Source: JAOSJL01 sp963704035
Lineage (GTDB): Bacteria > Actinomycetota > Acidimicrobiia > IMCC26256 > JAOSJL01
DNA length: 64,000 bases
Direction: 5' to 3'
NCBI GenBank assembly: GCA_963704035.1
Contig: CAVPGR010000002.1
Coordinates: 558,001-622,000, forward strand
Below, piece by piece: positions 18,145 through 28,157 of the stretch; position 1 is the first letter of the stretch, and the number at the start of each line of letters is the position of its first letter. Made by a program: the position numbers and the translations under genes. The notes below the pieces were generated by a model. That model did no database searches. It was not told the DNA's origin and saw only the letters and a list, made by a program, of their open reading frames with translations.

Positions 18145-18336
18145 ATGGTCACCGTCAAGCTGCCGTGCGCCCGCTGCGGAATCGAGACCTTCGGCGAGGA
18201 GGGGTTCGAGCGTGTGGGTCGCCACCGGTACTGCCCGACCTGTGGCCGGATCCGACATCTCGAAGCGCTCGTGCGCCGCCTCTGGGTGGCTGTCGGGGGT
18301 CTGCTGCTGGTGCTGGCCTTCACGCTCTTTCGCTGA
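18145..18336 (+). CDS. Small zinc-ribbon membrane protein
   Basis: The product is 63 aa. A four-Cys ribbon (CARCGIETFG, then YCPTCGRI) occupies residues 8-38. One C-terminal membrane helix follows (LWVAVGGLLLVLAFTLF). The predicted topology puts the ribbon in the cytoplasm. It precedes the long coiled-coil gene at 18453, which also carries a C-terminal zinc ribbon. Function unknown. Confidence 0.6.
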   Translation: MVTVKLPCARCGIETFGEEGFERVGRHRYCPTCGRIRHLEALVRRLWVAVGGLLLVLAFTLFR

Positions 18337-18452
18337 GTGCGCCCTGTTCTCGGAGCCGGCTGATGGGTAACCTTTTGCCCCGAAGGTGGTAATGCGCGGT
18401 TCTGAGGCGCCGACTAGGGCATGGGCGGCGGAACCGAGCTGCTGGAGACGCC

Positions 18453-20787
18453 ATGCGCTTGCAGGATCTGCAATGGGCGACGGATCCGCCGGAAACCATC
18501 CGGTTCGATCCGCACCTGACGATACTGGCCGATTCTCCGCGCCCCGATGGCGGATTCGCCGGCTACGACACCGTCGGCGAGATGCTGGCGGCCCTCGCAG
18601 CCGTCACTCCCGGTGAGATCGACGGTGAGTCACCCGGTGCCGCTGTCGCGGCAGCTGACGTCGGCGTCGCACACCTCGGCCCCGACGATCTGAGAGCAGC
18701 CCACCGCGCGGTGCACGACCAGCGGGCGCAGAACTCACGCGCCATGCGCCGCATCGAGATCGCCGTGACCCGGGCCGACGCCGACGGCAACCGGCAGCTG
18801 GCCGAGGAGCGACACCGCGAGCGGGAACAGGAGCTCGCGGAACTCCACTCGGCCGACAGCTCGATCGATGACGAACGTGAAGCATTGCGGGCGCGATGCG
18901 AGTCGGGTACTCCCGAGCGTGCCCCGATCGAGGCAGCCGTGGCCGAGGTGGAGCGGATCGAGATGACCGAACCCGTTGTCCCAGAGCCCGGAACGGTGGA
19001 GCTCATCGACCGGTGGCTCGATCTCACCACGAGCATTGCCTTTCTGGGTGAGGGTGTCTCCGCGGTCACGACCTTCTGCGAGGCCGCTGAAGTCCTCGCC
19101 CATTCCCGTCCCGCGGAGGAGCGCGCACAGGTGGGCCAGATTGGCCCCGAGGACGCCGAGAGGTTGCACGCGCTGCACCATGAGGTGGATCTCGCCGAAC
19201 AGCACACAAGGAGCGCGATGGCGGGTCGGGGAGCGCGTCGTACCCTGGCGAAGGCACGCGAGGCCGAGGCGGAGGCTCTCGCCCGGGCCGGGTTCGGCGA
19301 CTACACGGAGTACCTGATGTCGGTCGCGTTCAACACGGAGGCATCGACGCTCGAGCAGGCAGAGGCCTCGGCGACGCAGATCGCCCACGAGCGCGTCGCT
19401 GCCGGCGACGCCGTCCAACTCGCCGACGACGAACGCTGGAGCGAGCTCGAACGCGAGCTGGAGGAGCTCCGCGTCGCCGTGACGGATTTTCTGGGGGATG
19501 AGCCGAGCGGAGATCCCCACGAGGCTCTGCGCCGCAGGGTCATCGCCAATCCTGAACTCGTGGATTCCCGTGCCGCACTTGCCGAGGCTCTCGCACATGC
19601 CGGTGTGGAGATCGCCGATCACGGTCGGGCACTCGACGCGGCCCGCAGCTGGTTGGAAGAGGATCTGGCAGCGACGAAGCGGATCGAGGAAGAGCTCGCC
19701 GTGGCGGACCGTGCTGCCGACGAGTACCGCGAGGCCATGGCGTCGCGGATCCGGAACGTCGAGGCGGAGATCGCCGTGCTGGCCGAGAGCCTGTCGGCGG
19801 CCACCGCACAGGTCCTCGATCTCGACCGCCAGCTCGCCGCTCTCGACGCCGAGGAGGATCTCGATCCCGGCGATGTCACCACCATGGATCCCGTCGACGT
19901 GGCGGATGTATTCGATGAGCTCCTTCCGTCGCGGGGTGTGACGGCCGCCGAGACCGCTCCGGTCGTCTTGGACGGTGCCCTGGATCTGCTCCCCGCGCCG
20001 GCTCTCCCTGGCACTTTCGAGTATCTGGTGCGGGAAGGTGAATTCCGCCAGATCGCGGTTGTCGCATCGCCGGACTTCGCTGCTTTCGCGGACGACTGGC
20101 TCGCCGCTCGTGATGGCGCGCGGGGACTCGTCTGGACCTACTCCGAACCCGAACCCGAGCCCGAGCCCGAACCCGAGCCGGAGCCCGAGCCCGAAGCCTC
20201 GAGCCCGAGCCCGAACCCGAGCCCGAGCCCGAGCCCGAACCCGAGCCCGAACCCGAGCCCGAGCCCGAACCTGAGCCCGAGCCCGAGCCCGAACCCGAGC
20301 CCACGCTCGAGATCGAGCCGGAGCCCGAGCCCGAGCCCGAACCGAGCCCGAGCCCGAGCTCGAACCTGAGCTCGAGCCGGAGCCCGAGCCCGAACCCGCG
20401 CTCGAGATCGAACCCGAGCCCGAGCCGGAGGTGGTGGCGGTTGCGGAGCCCGAGGCGCTCGCCGGCGACGGCCCCGATCTCGCGAGCGAAACCGCGGCCG
20501 ACGTTTCCGAGGCCGACGTTTCCGAAGAAGTGGCTGTCGGCGTCGGTCACGACGTACTTCCCGCACCACCGGATCCTTCGGTGCCCGGGTTGCCGTGCGT
20601 CCGGCACCAGCACCGGTCCTCTTCGACGCGTTGTTCACGCTGCGGTGGTCCGTTCTGCGACGACTGCCTCATCCTGGTCGGATCGAGCTCCCGTCCGCGC
20701 ACCCTGTGTGTGGACTGCGCGCTGCTCGCGGGCGGCGTCCGGGTGAGCCGCCGGCGCCGGGCGAGTCAGCGTCGTCGGCGTCGCTGA
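18453..20787 (+). CDS. Long coiled-coil protein, Glu-Pro tract and C-terminal zinc ribbon (frame breaks in the tract)
   Basis: Read across two frame breaks in the low-complexity tract (near 20197 and 20341) this encodes about 777 aa. The first 40 residues (MRLQDLQWATDPPETIRFDP, then LTILADS) resemble the start of SMC/RecF-like ATPases, but the P-loop is replaced by SPRPDGG. About 480 residues of Ala/Glu/Arg-rich coiled coil follow, then a short globular part (FEYLVREGEFRQIAVVAS) and a Glu-Pro tract of about 90 residues. The C-terminus has a B-box-like ribbon: CVRHQH, RCSRCGGPFCDDC and LCVDCALLAGG. A scaffold related to degenerate SMC proteins is inferred; no function is known. Confidence 0.65.
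20140..20435 (+). repeat. Glu-Pro coding repeat (GAGCCC/GAACCC hexamers)
   Basis: About 290 bp of nearly pure 6-bp units encoding Glu-Pro pairs. The correct frame changes twice inside the tract (near 20197 and 20341), shown by Ser-Pro/Asn-Pro reading where Glu-Pro is expected. The tract is prone to slippage and to assembly error. Confidence 0.85.
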
Positions 20788-20833
20788 GTCCCAAACGGGG
20801 TTGAGGGGCGTCCGGCCTCCACGTCACGGAGCC

Positions 20834-20955
20834 ATGCCCGATGAGATCCGTCCGGCGATCCACCGTGTCCTCGCCTGTGGCGACGAGGCCTTGATGACGG
20901 AAAACTCAAGCTGGTCAAGGCCTACTGGGACCGCACCGACGCCCGGAAGCTCTGA
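20834..20955 (+). CDS. Very small protein, frame break
   Basis: ATG 20834 opens MPDEIRPAIHRVLACGDEAL. A one-base shift near 20895 continues DGKLKLVKAYWDRTDARKL to a stop at 20953. Both halves look like one protein of about 40 aa and are protein-like in composition. It lies in the gap between the coiled-coil gene and 21011. Tentative. Confidence 0.35.
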
Positions 20956-21010
20956 GGCCGGACCTTCCGACTTTCGTCAGGGGCCATCCATCGGCCACAA
21001 TAGGAGCCCG

Positions 21011-21682
21011 ATGGACCTGGAATCTCGAGACTCCGTCAATGTGAAGCCCGCCGAGCTCGACGTGCTCGGGCAGATCCTCACGGACGTCGGCTCGAAGGTC
21101 GACGACGAAGCACTCGACGGCCAAATCGAGTCGTTCCCGCTGATCTGCCTCACGTCGGTCGATGACGAGCTGCACGGATTCCTCTTCGGCTCGCTCGAGC
21201 GCATCGGCGGAACACCCTGTGTCCTGTGGGGCGGGGGAGCCGCCCGACGCGGCAAGCAGGCCGGCGCCTCGCTCAAGGCGCTCGTCGGCGAGCTCTACCG
21301 TCGTGCGGCCATCTCGTTCCCCGACGAAGACGTGTTGGTCGCCGGTCAGATCGCGCATCCCGGCGGCTACTCACTGCTCGGGAGCCTGAGCGACATCTGC
21401 CCGCGCCCGGGTTACTCGCCCACCGGTGAAGAACGGGCGTGGGGCCGCCGCCTGGCGAAGCGCTTCGGCTCCAACGGTTCCTACGACGACCGCAGCTTCC
21501 GGGTGAAGCCCGGTAAGAGGCCTGCACCGGTCTTCGACACGCGCACCCTCAAGGTGTCGACGAAGTCGAAGGCCGCCGAGATGCTCGGTACGCCCAACCC
21601 CGCCAAAGGCGAGGCCGTCATCGTGTTCGGCTGGGCGTCAGCCGAGGCGCTCGAAGCCGGGCTGATCCCGGGCCGAAAGTAG
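21011..21682 (+). CDS. Conserved-looking protein of unknown function
   Basis: The product is 223 aa from ATG 21011; the frame stays open upstream but with non-coding composition. Visible segments are VDDELHGFLFGSLERIGG, a Gly-rich turn LWGGGAARRG and VLVAGQIAHPGG. The last of these, with the overall alpha/beta pattern, is loosely reminiscent of acyltransferase-like folds, but no signature is complete. The C-terminus ends EAVIVFGWASAEALEAGL. Its 3' end overlaps the convergent YyaL-type gene by 45 bases. Confidence 0.6.
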   Translation: MDLESRDSVNVKPAELDVLGQILTDVGSKVDDEALDGQIESFPLICLTSVDDELHGFLFGSLERIGGTPCVLWGGGAARRGKQAGASLKALVGELYRRAAISFPDEDVLVAGQIAHPGGYSLLGSLSDICPRPGYSPTGEERAWGRRLAKRFGSNGSYDDRSFRVKPGKRPAPVFDTRTLKVSTKSKAAEMLGTPNPAKGEAVIVFGWASAEALEAGLIPGRK

Positions 21683-23675
21683 CCCGTCGAGCAGACGCCG
21701 GAGATCGGGCGCTGTCTCAACGGGCTCCCGACACCCGAAGTTCTCACAGACGTATGCGCGAGGCGAGCCCGCGCCGCCGCGGCCCTGATGCAGCGGGCCG
21801 GAACCGTCGCCGGGACCACCGACCGCCATGACGGCGGCCGGGAGCAGTCGGCCGACGATCCCGCGCCGCAACTCGACGAAGGAGCGATCCGTCGGATCGC
21901 CGGTCACCACGATCTCGAGCGGTGCCACCACGGCGCGCTCGAGAGCTTCGAGCATCTCGCCGAATCCCGCGGGCATCCGCTCGAGGCGGTCGCCCACGAC
22001 GCGGATCGCGCTGCATGCGGGGGTCTCCCAGACCTTCTCGCCGGTCAGGGCAGCGAGGCGAAGCAGGGCGTCGGCGGCCAGCGAGTTGGCCGAGGGCGTC
22101 GCGTTGTCGAAGAAATCCTTGCCGCGCACCAGGAGCTCGTCGGCGTCGGCGCCACTCGTGAAGAAGCCGCCACTGTCGGGATCGTGAAACAGATCGACCA
22201 GATGCGAGGCCGTCAGACCGGGCCCGCTCGACCCATGCCATGTCGTCGAGTTCGGCCAGCGTCAGCTGCGCTCCGAGCAGAGCGGCATAGTCCTCCGCGT
22301 AGGCATGATGGCGTGCGTGGCCTCCCTGCCAGGAGCGCAGAAGGCGGCCGCCGGCGGATCGCAGAGACGACTCCAGGAACTCCACAGTGGTTCGCGCTGC
22401 GTCGAGCCAGTCGTCGCGCTCGAAGACAGCGGCGGCCTCGGCGAGCGCGCGTGCGAACAGGGCGTTCCACGCGAGGAGGACCTTGTCGTCGAGCCCCGGG
22501 CGCACACGTCGCGATCGAACCTCACGTAGGAGGGGGAGCGACCGTTCGACCTCGGTGGGTCGGGGCCGAGTGCGGTCGGCGACGTGGAGAATGTTGCCAC
22601 CTTCGAAGTTCCCCTGGGGCGTTGCTCCGAAGTAGTCGATGACCACCTGCGCATCGTCGCCGAGAACGTCACGGAGTTCCTCGACGCTCCAGACGTAGAA
22701 CTTGCCTTCAATCCCCTCGGAGTCGGCATCCTCGGCGGACGCGAAGCCGCCGCCGTCGGTGCGGAGGTCCCGCAGGACATACTCGATGAGTTCCTCGACG
22801 ACGATCTTCCACCGTTGTTCGCCCGTCACCTGGAACCCCTGCGTGTACGCGCGCACGATGAGCGCCTGGTCGTAGAGCATCTTCTCGAAATGCGGAACGA
22901 GCCAGGTGTCGTCCACCGAGTAGCGGTGAAAGCCCCCGCCGACGTGATCTCGTAGACCGCCGGCGGCCATGGCGTCGAGGGTCGTACGGACCATGTCGAG
23001 CGACTCCTCGTTGCCCGTTCGGACGTGGTCCCGGAGCAGGAAGCGCAGCGCCATGGCGGGCGGGAACTTCGGGGCGCCGCCGAAGCCTCCGTACCGGGGC
23101 TCGAAACCGCGACCCAACTCGGCGCGTGCGGCAGCGAGTACATCCGGCCCGGGTAGTGCCGCCGCGGGGTCGGGCGTGGCCGCCTCGGCCAGCGCAGCGG
23201 TGAGCCGGGAAGCCTGTTCGTCGAGATCGGCGCGTCGTTCGCGCCAGGCTTCGTCGATGGCTTCGAGGACACGTCGGAACGAGGGCATGCCGGGTCGTTC
23301 CTCGGGGGGGAAGTACGTGCCGCCGAAGAAGGGGCGACCCTCCGGCGTGAGGAACACGGTCATCGGCCAGCCGCCCTGGCCCGTCATGGCCTGGACCGCG
23401 TTCATGTAGAGGGCGTCGACGTCGGGACGTTCCTCGCGGTCGACCTTGACGTTCACGTACAACTCGTTCATCAGGGCCGCAGTTTCAGGGTCTTCGAATG
23501 ATTCGTGCGCCATCACATGGCACCAGTGACACGCCGAATAGCCGACCGAGAGCATCACGGGCCTGTCGGTCTCCGCTGCCACCGTGAAGGCCTCGTCGCC
23601 CCACGGGTACCAGTCGACGGGGTTGTCCGCGTGCTGGCGGAGGTACGGACTGGTCTGATCGGCCAGACGGTTCAT
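21638..23675 (-). CDS. YyaL/DUF255 thioredoxin-domain protein, one frame break
   Basis: The N-terminus MNRLADQTSPYLRQHADNPV and the redox motif ACHWCHVMAHESF (about 48-60) are hallmarks of the DUF255/spermatogenesis-associated protein 20 (YyaL) family. GQGGWPMTVFLTP and FFGGTYFPP follow. A long alpha/alpha-toroid (glycosidase-like) domain makes up the rest. Near 22220 one base is extra or lost: the frame changes from MAWVERAR to GLTASHLVDLF and then FFTSGADADELLVRGKDFFD, reaching the stop at 21638. The corrected length of about 678 aa equals the family norm. Physiological role in bacteria is unclear. Confidence 0.88.
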
Positions 23676-23735
23676 GGTCGCAGGCTAAGGCACTCTCGAC
23701 CCGAGTCACCCTCCGGCTCGCGCACGCACACCACA

Positions 23736-24733
23736 ATGGCGGACATGTTGCTCATCGTGACGGGCGTAGGCGCTGGCCTCGCGATGGGTTACGCACTCCA
23801 GCGAACGAAGCTTGCTCTGCACGGCAGTTTCGCCGGTCTGCCCGATCGCATCCCGCGCGTCTTTCGCACGTGGCTCCTCGCCGTCATGATCGGCGTTCTG
23901 GGCCTGACGGCCGTGTTCGCGAGCGACGCGTGGCCTCAGTTGAGCCGTGGGCTCCCGTTCCGTCCGCTCCCGAACATCGTCGGCGGGCTCCTCCTCGGCT
24001 TCGGCATGGTGCTCGCGGTGACGACCGCCTCGGGCCTCTTCTACAACCTGGGCTCCGGTGCGGTCACCTGTCTCGTCGGCCTCGTCGGCTTCATGGCCGG
24101 CGACGCCATCGGTGGATGGTTCGAGTTCCCCGGTGACAAGGGAGTGCTCGCGGCGGGGGAGGGGGCCACACTTCCCGGCGTCCTCGATGTGCCGCACTGG
24201 AGCGTGGCGGTTCCGCTGGCAGTGGTCGTGATCCTCGGACTCGCGTTCTGGCCCGTTTCGCCCGAGGCGCCGCGCGCGTGGATCAGCTGGGTTGGGTGGT
24301 CGGAGGCACCGTGCTCGGTGTGGCGCTCGTGGGCGCGTGGATCCTCGCGGGTGTCGGAGGGCATGACTTCGGGCCCAACACCGAAGGTTTCGTCTCCAGT
24401 CTCCTACGAGGTCAGCCAGACGAGTGGGAAGGCTCGTTCGTGGTGGCCTTGATTCCCGGCGCGGCGGCAGCAGCGCTGTTGGCGTCCTCGTGGTCGCTGT
24501 CTCGCGCGCACGCAGGTCGGCTGCTCCGCCTGTTCGTCGGTGGCCTGCTCCTCGGACTGGGCGGTCAGATCGCGGGTGGGTGCAACCTCGGCCACGGCCT
24601 GTCGGGTGTGGCGCAGCTGAGCCTTTCGTCGTGGCTGGTCGTCGCTGCGATCGTCGGCGGCATCATGGGAGGGCGCCGTGTGCTGACGGTCACCGAGGCG
24701 GAGTTGCACGAGATAGGGGACCGCCTGGGATGA
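23736..24733 (+). CDS. YeeE/YedE-family sulfur transporter, one frame break
   Basis: A polytopic membrane protein of about 332 aa after correcting one frame break near 24270. The first frame (MADMLLIVTGVGAGLAMGYA) supplies five or so helices, including VGGLLLGFGMVLAVTTASG and GFMAGDAIGG. The second frame continues VDQLGWVVGGTVLGVALVG and has the diagnostic half-repeat motif LGGQIAGGCNLGHGLSG near 24565. That Cys-containing motif is characteristic of YeeE/YedE (TsuA-like) carriers of thiosulfate or other sulfur compounds. It is divergent from the YyaL-type gene, 60 bp apart. Confidence 0.85.
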
Positions 24734-24752
24734 CTACAACCCGATCAAACGG

Positions 24753-24827
24753 GTGCTTCCGCTCGTCGAGATGAGCCGGCGCGACCTTGTTCTCCTGCTC
24801 TACCAACCCAAGAACGTGGGTTTCTGA
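24753..24827 (+). other. Short unexplained open frame
   Basis: A protein-like 24-codon frame from GTG 24753 (VLPLVEMSRRDLVLLLYQ then PKNVGF, stop) follows the transporter; upstream in the same frame DDYNPIKR also reads naturally. It may be a tiny gene, the true tail of the transporter after another frame break, or a remnant. Not resolved. Confidence 0.25.
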
Positions 24828-24839
24828 GCCCGGCTCGAC

Positions 24840-25640
24840 TCAGAAGTCGCTGCCTCCGTCGACCGGCAGCGTTGCTCCGACGACGAAGCTCGCTCGCTCG
24901 GAGCACAGGAACGCGACGAGAGTCGCCACCTCCTCGGGGAGCCCGATCCGACCCAGGTCGTTTCCCGCTCCGAACTCCGTTTCGAGCATGGCGTAGGCGG
25001 CCTCGAGCGGACCCTCGGGGAGCAACGCGGGGTCGGCCTGCTCCACGTGGTCGGCGACCTCAGGTGTCATCAACAGCCCGGGGCACACCGTGTTCACGAG
25101 GATGCCCTCGTGAGCGAGGCTGCGCGCCAGGTTCTTCCCGGCCGTGGCCATGGCGGCTTTGGCGGCGGAGAACCCGATCAGTGCGGGGGACTGGTGGCGG
25201 ATCGAGGCCGCCGCGACGTTCACGACCCGGGCGAAGGATGCTTTGCGCAGGAGAGGTAGTGCCGCGCGCACCGCGCGGACCATCGTGAGGACACCCGTGT
25301 CGAACTGCTCCATCCAGTCGTCGTCGGAGAGCTCGGTCAGGTCACCGGTGCTCGGAGGTCCGATGGCGTTGACGAGCGCGTGGAGCTCACCCCAGCGTTC
25401 GTCGAGATAGGTGAACGCGGCTTCGACCTCGCCGGTGTCGAGCATGTCGCACGGCAGGCCGACGGCGTCGGACGCCCCGGCAGCGGCGAGTGCCTCCTCG
25501 GTTTCGCGTACGACGGTTTCACTCCGGGCCAGAACGGCGACGCGGCACCCTTCCTCGGCGAGAAGGTCGGCTGTGGCGCGTCCGACCCCGCGGGTTCCCC
25601 CCGCCACCGCCACGGCGCGCCCACGAAGTCCGAGATCCAC
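24840..25640 (-). CDS. SDR-family protein with catalytic Tyr replaced by Phe
   Basis: The product is 266 aa with a complete Rossmann start: AVAGGTRGVGRATADLLAEE (about 11-30), the LPCDMLD strand, and the NNAG-equivalent VNAIGPPSTG. The catalytic Ser region is VNVAAASIRHQSP. Where the family has Tyr-x-x-x-Lys, this protein has FSAAK (Phe codon TTC at 25172-25170). C-terminal PVDGGSDF is standard. Without the Tyr, ordinary dehydrogenase chemistry should be lost, so it may be a binding protein or use altered chemistry. It lies 16 bases downstream of the small membrane protein gene. Confidence 0.85.
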   Translation of the reverse strand: MDLGLRGRAVAVAGGTRGVGRATADLLAEEGCRVAVLARSETVVRETEEALAAAGASDAVGLPCDMLDTGEVEAAFTYLDERWGELHALVNAIGPPSTGDLTELSDDDWMEQFDTGVLTMVRAVRAALPLLRKASFARVVNVAAASIRHQSPALIGFSAAKAAMATAGKNLARSLAHEGILVNTVCPGLLMTPEVADHVEQADPALLPEGPLEAAYAMLETEFGAGNDLGRIGLPEEVATLVAFLCSERASFVVGATLPVDGGSDF

Positions 25641-25656
25641 GAGACAGCGGAGAGGT

Positions 25657-26004
25657 TCAGCGGAACCAGATGCGCTGGTAGTCGCGGCTCATGGGGTGCA
25701 CCAGCAGGAGGACCAGCGCCACGTCGAAAACGAGGCTGATCAATCCCGAAAGCGATCCGAGGCTGAAGAACGTGAGCAGAAACAGGACGTTGATCACCGC
25801 GGCCGCGACCGCAAGTCCGTAGCCCCACTTCTTTTCGTTGGCGATCCCGAAAGCACCGGCACCCATGGCGATACCGACGATCAGCAGGAGCGTCGAGAAC
25901 GACAGTCCGTTGATGACGTTGAAGAAGCCGTTCAGGTACAGGAGCAACGTGGCGATCACGAGCGTCTGCGGCTGTGTCTGGTTCAGGAACTTGCGGTCGT
26001 TCAC
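25657..26004 (-). CDS. Small four-helix membrane protein
   Basis: The product is 115 aa: a 10-residue soluble start (MNDRKFLNQTQPQ) and then four hydrophobic segments (LVIATLLLYLNGFFNVI; STLLLIVGIAMGAGAFGIA; YGLAVAAAVINVLFLLTFF; GLISLVFDVALVLLLV). It ends with MSRDYQRIWFR. No family is certain. The strong hydrophobic periodicity supports a real gene. It precedes the SDR gene on the same strand. Confidence 0.75.
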   Translation of the reverse strand: MNDRKFLNQTQPQTLVIATLLLYLNGFFNVINGLSFSTLLLIVGIAMGAGAFGIANEKKWGYGLAVAAAVINVLFLLTFFSLGSLSGLISLVFDVALVLLLVHPMSRDYQRIWFR

Positions 26005-26127
26005 GGGGCCTCCGGTGCCGAGCGTGGGTCGGCGTGACAGGCACCATTGTGACCGCTGGAGCCGCCCCGTGGCGCCGCGGGCGCCAGATCGGTCCTACAG
26101 GGAGGCGAAACCGTCAGGAACGGAGGG

Positions 26128-27174
26128 TCACGTGGCGCGAACGGAGTGGCGGGAACGGAGCTGCCCGCAGGCGGCGTCGATGTCCGTTCCACGATTGCGT
26201 CGCACCGTGGCGTGGAGCCCGGCGACGCGAAGGCGACGGGCGAAGGTCTCCATCCGGCCCCGGTTGGGGGCGGTACCGCGGAAGTCGCCCGTGGGATTGA
26301 GGGGAATCAGGTTGACGTGGACCGCCGGCGGACCGATCCCGCCCAGCAGGCGCGCCAGAACGGCCGCCTGTTCCGGATCGTCGTTGACGCCGGCGATGAC
26401 GGCGTATTCGAAACTCACTCGTCGGCCGGTCGCGCGCTGGTAGATCTCCGCGGCCCCGAGGATTTCGGCGATCGGGTACCGACGGTTCAGGGGCACCAGA
26501 CGCTCACGCTCTTCGTCGGTCGGAGCATGGAGCGAGACGGCGAGCGTCACCGGCAGGTGTTCGTCGGCAAGCCGGAGCATTCCCGGTACGAGGCCGACCG
26601 TCGAGATGGTGATCCGGCGTGCGGAGATCCCGAAGTCCTCGTGAAGACGTCGCGTGGCGGCGAGGGCGGCGTCGTAGTTGGCCAGCGGCTCACCCATGCC
26701 CATGAACACGACGTGGTCGACCCGCTCGGGAACGGCCTGCGCCGCGCGCGCCACCTGCTCGACGATCTCGCCCGCGTCGAGATGGCGAACGAATCCGGCC
26801 TGACCGGTGGCACAGAACGTGCAGCCCATCGCACACCCCGCCTGGGAGGAGACGCACACCGTCGCCCGGTCGGGGTAGCGCATCAAGACGGTCTCGACCT
26901 CGGCGCCGTCGTCACCGCACGCCCAGAGCCACTTGTGCGTCATCCCGTCGTCGCCCTGCACGGTCGTCACCGCTCTAAGCGCTTCGGGGAGCGCGTCGGT
27001 GAGCCGTGCCCGCAGCGCCTTGGAGAGGTCGGTGCACTCCTCGAGCGGTCGCCCCGAGTGCAGGCCACGCCAGACCTGGTCGGCGCGGAACCGCGGCTCA
27101 CCCCACTCGGCGAGGAGTTCGACCAGCGCGTCGCGGGTGATGCCGTAGCGCGTCACGCCGGTCGAGCCTGTCAT
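26128..27174 (-). CDS. rlmN: 23S rRNA (adenine-2503-C2) methyltransferase RlmN
   Basis: A radical-SAM enzyme methylating C2 of A2503 in 23S rRNA and A37 of some tRNAs. It is 348 aa. The [4Fe-4S]/SAM motif CAMGCTFC lies near residue 113. VFMGMGEPLANYDA, the ISTVGLVPGM strand, and LAVSLHAPTDEERERLVPLN follow in family order. The C-terminal catalytic Cys is in GTDIDAACGQL. The ATG at 27174 overlaps the mshD stop as ATGA, so the two are translationally coupled; the frame remains open upstream but that is mshD antiphase sequence. Confidence 0.97.
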   Translation of the reverse strand: MTGSTGVTRYGITRDALVELLAEWGEPRFRADQVWRGLHSGRPLEECTDLSKALRARLTDALPEALRAVTTVQGDDGMTHKWLWACGDDGAEVETVLMRYPDRATVCVSSQAGCAMGCTFCATGQAGFVRHLDAGEIVEQVARAAQAVPERVDHVVFMGMGEPLANYDAALAATRRLHEDFGISARRITISTVGLVPGMLRLADEHLPVTLAVSLHAPTDEERERLVPLNRRYPIAEILGAAEIYQRATGRRVSFEYAVIAGVNDDPEQAAVLARLLGGIGPPAVHVNLIPLNPTGDFRGTAPNRGRMETFARRLRVAGLHATVRRNRGTDIDAACGQLRSRHSVRAT

Positions 27175-28097
27175 GACGCCGCTTCGGACTCGGTCACGGT
27201 CAGGGAGAACGCGCGGTTGATGCGTGTCGTCGAGAATCCGAGGGACTCGTACAGCCCCACCGCAGCCTGGTTCGAGGCGTCGACGTAGAGAATTCCGCGT
27301 GTGATGTGGCGCTGCGTGATCGATTCGAGTCCCGCCACCACCAGTGCGCGTCCGAGCCCCGTTCCCTGGCGTACGGGATCCACGGCGATGACGTAGATCT
27401 CTCCGGCTCGCTCGTCGTCGTGGAGCTTGGTCCAACAGAAGCCGATGATGTCTGGGCCGGCCTCGTCTGGGTCGGCCTCGGCGATCACGAAGCCTGCGGG
27501 GTCGAACCAGTCCTGTGCGATGCGGGTGTGGAGCGTGTGGACCGTCCAGGAGCCCTGTTCGGGGTGGTCGGAAAAGGCTCGGTTGTTGAGAGCGATCACG
27601 GCGCCGGCGTCGCCGCTGCGAAAGGTGCGAACGGCGACACCCTCGGGCCAGGTAGCGCTCTCGTCGAGGGGAAGCGCGCATTCCATGCGCAGGAGCTCAC
27701 GCTGCGGTGAGAATCCGGCCTTGTCGATGAGCTCGAGCATCGGCTCGTCGGGATCGTTGCTCCACAGGATGATGTCACCACCCCCGTCGGAGCGAACCTC
27801 CGAGACGGCATGGTCGAGGAGCTCGCGTTCGACGCCGGTGTGGCGGTGACGGGGATGGACCACGAGCTCCAGCTGCCAGTGACCGGGTGGGTGGGAAAGG
27901 TGCGCGGAACCGACGACGTGACCGTCGTGGCGATCGATCACCACGCGCGATCCCGCGGTGGCCGGCCCGGTGAGCTCCAGCCAGAGGTCGTCGCTCAGCG
28001 GGCGAAACCCGTCGGCGGCCTGGGCCACGAGGCACAGGGCTTCCAGTGCGTGGATCTCGGCGTCACCCAGAGCGGCGGCGCGGTGGTTCTCGATCAT
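27171..28097 (-). CDS. mshD: Mycothiol synthase (MshD), tandem GNAT acetyltransferase
   Basis: Catalyses the last step of mycothiol synthesis, acetyl transfer from acetyl-CoA to Cys-GlcN-Ins. It is 308 aa with two GNAT domains. The N-terminal half has VGSAHLSH and LELVVHPRHRHTGVERELL. The C-terminal half has YVIAVDPVRQGTGLGRALV, the acetyl-CoA pyrophosphate loop, and ILYVDASNQAAVGLYESLGF, a family signature. The ATG at 28097 fits the family start. Presence of mshD is the strongest single marker that this is an actinobacterium. Confidence 0.95.
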   Translation of the reverse strand: MIENHRAAALGDAEIHALEALCLVAQAADGFRPLSDDLWLELTGPATAGSRVVIDRHDGHVVGSAHLSHPPGHWQLELVVHPRHRHTGVERELLDHAVSEVRSDGGGDIILWSNDPDEPMLELIDKAGFSPQRELLRMECALPLDESATWPEGVAVRTFRSGDAGAVIALNNRAFSDHPEQGSWTVHTLHTRIAQDWFDPAGFVIAEADPDEAGPDIIGFCWTKLHDDERAGEIYVIAVDPVRQGTGLGRALVVAGLESITQRHITRGILYVDASNQAAVGLYESLGFSTTRINRAFSLTVTESEAAS

Positions 28098-28157
28098 CCC
28101 CTGAGCGTAGAGGCCCCTGCGCGGCGACCGGCCTGTGGCATCCCGTAGGGTGCAGCC

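Noticed and set aside
20140..20435. Possible CRISPR-like or satellite array
   Set aside because: The repeats are pure 6-bp Glu-Pro coding units without spacers; it is a low-complexity protein segment.
26146..27288. Plus-strand frame of 380 codons
   Set aside because: Antisense to rlmN, whose radical-SAM motif is certain.
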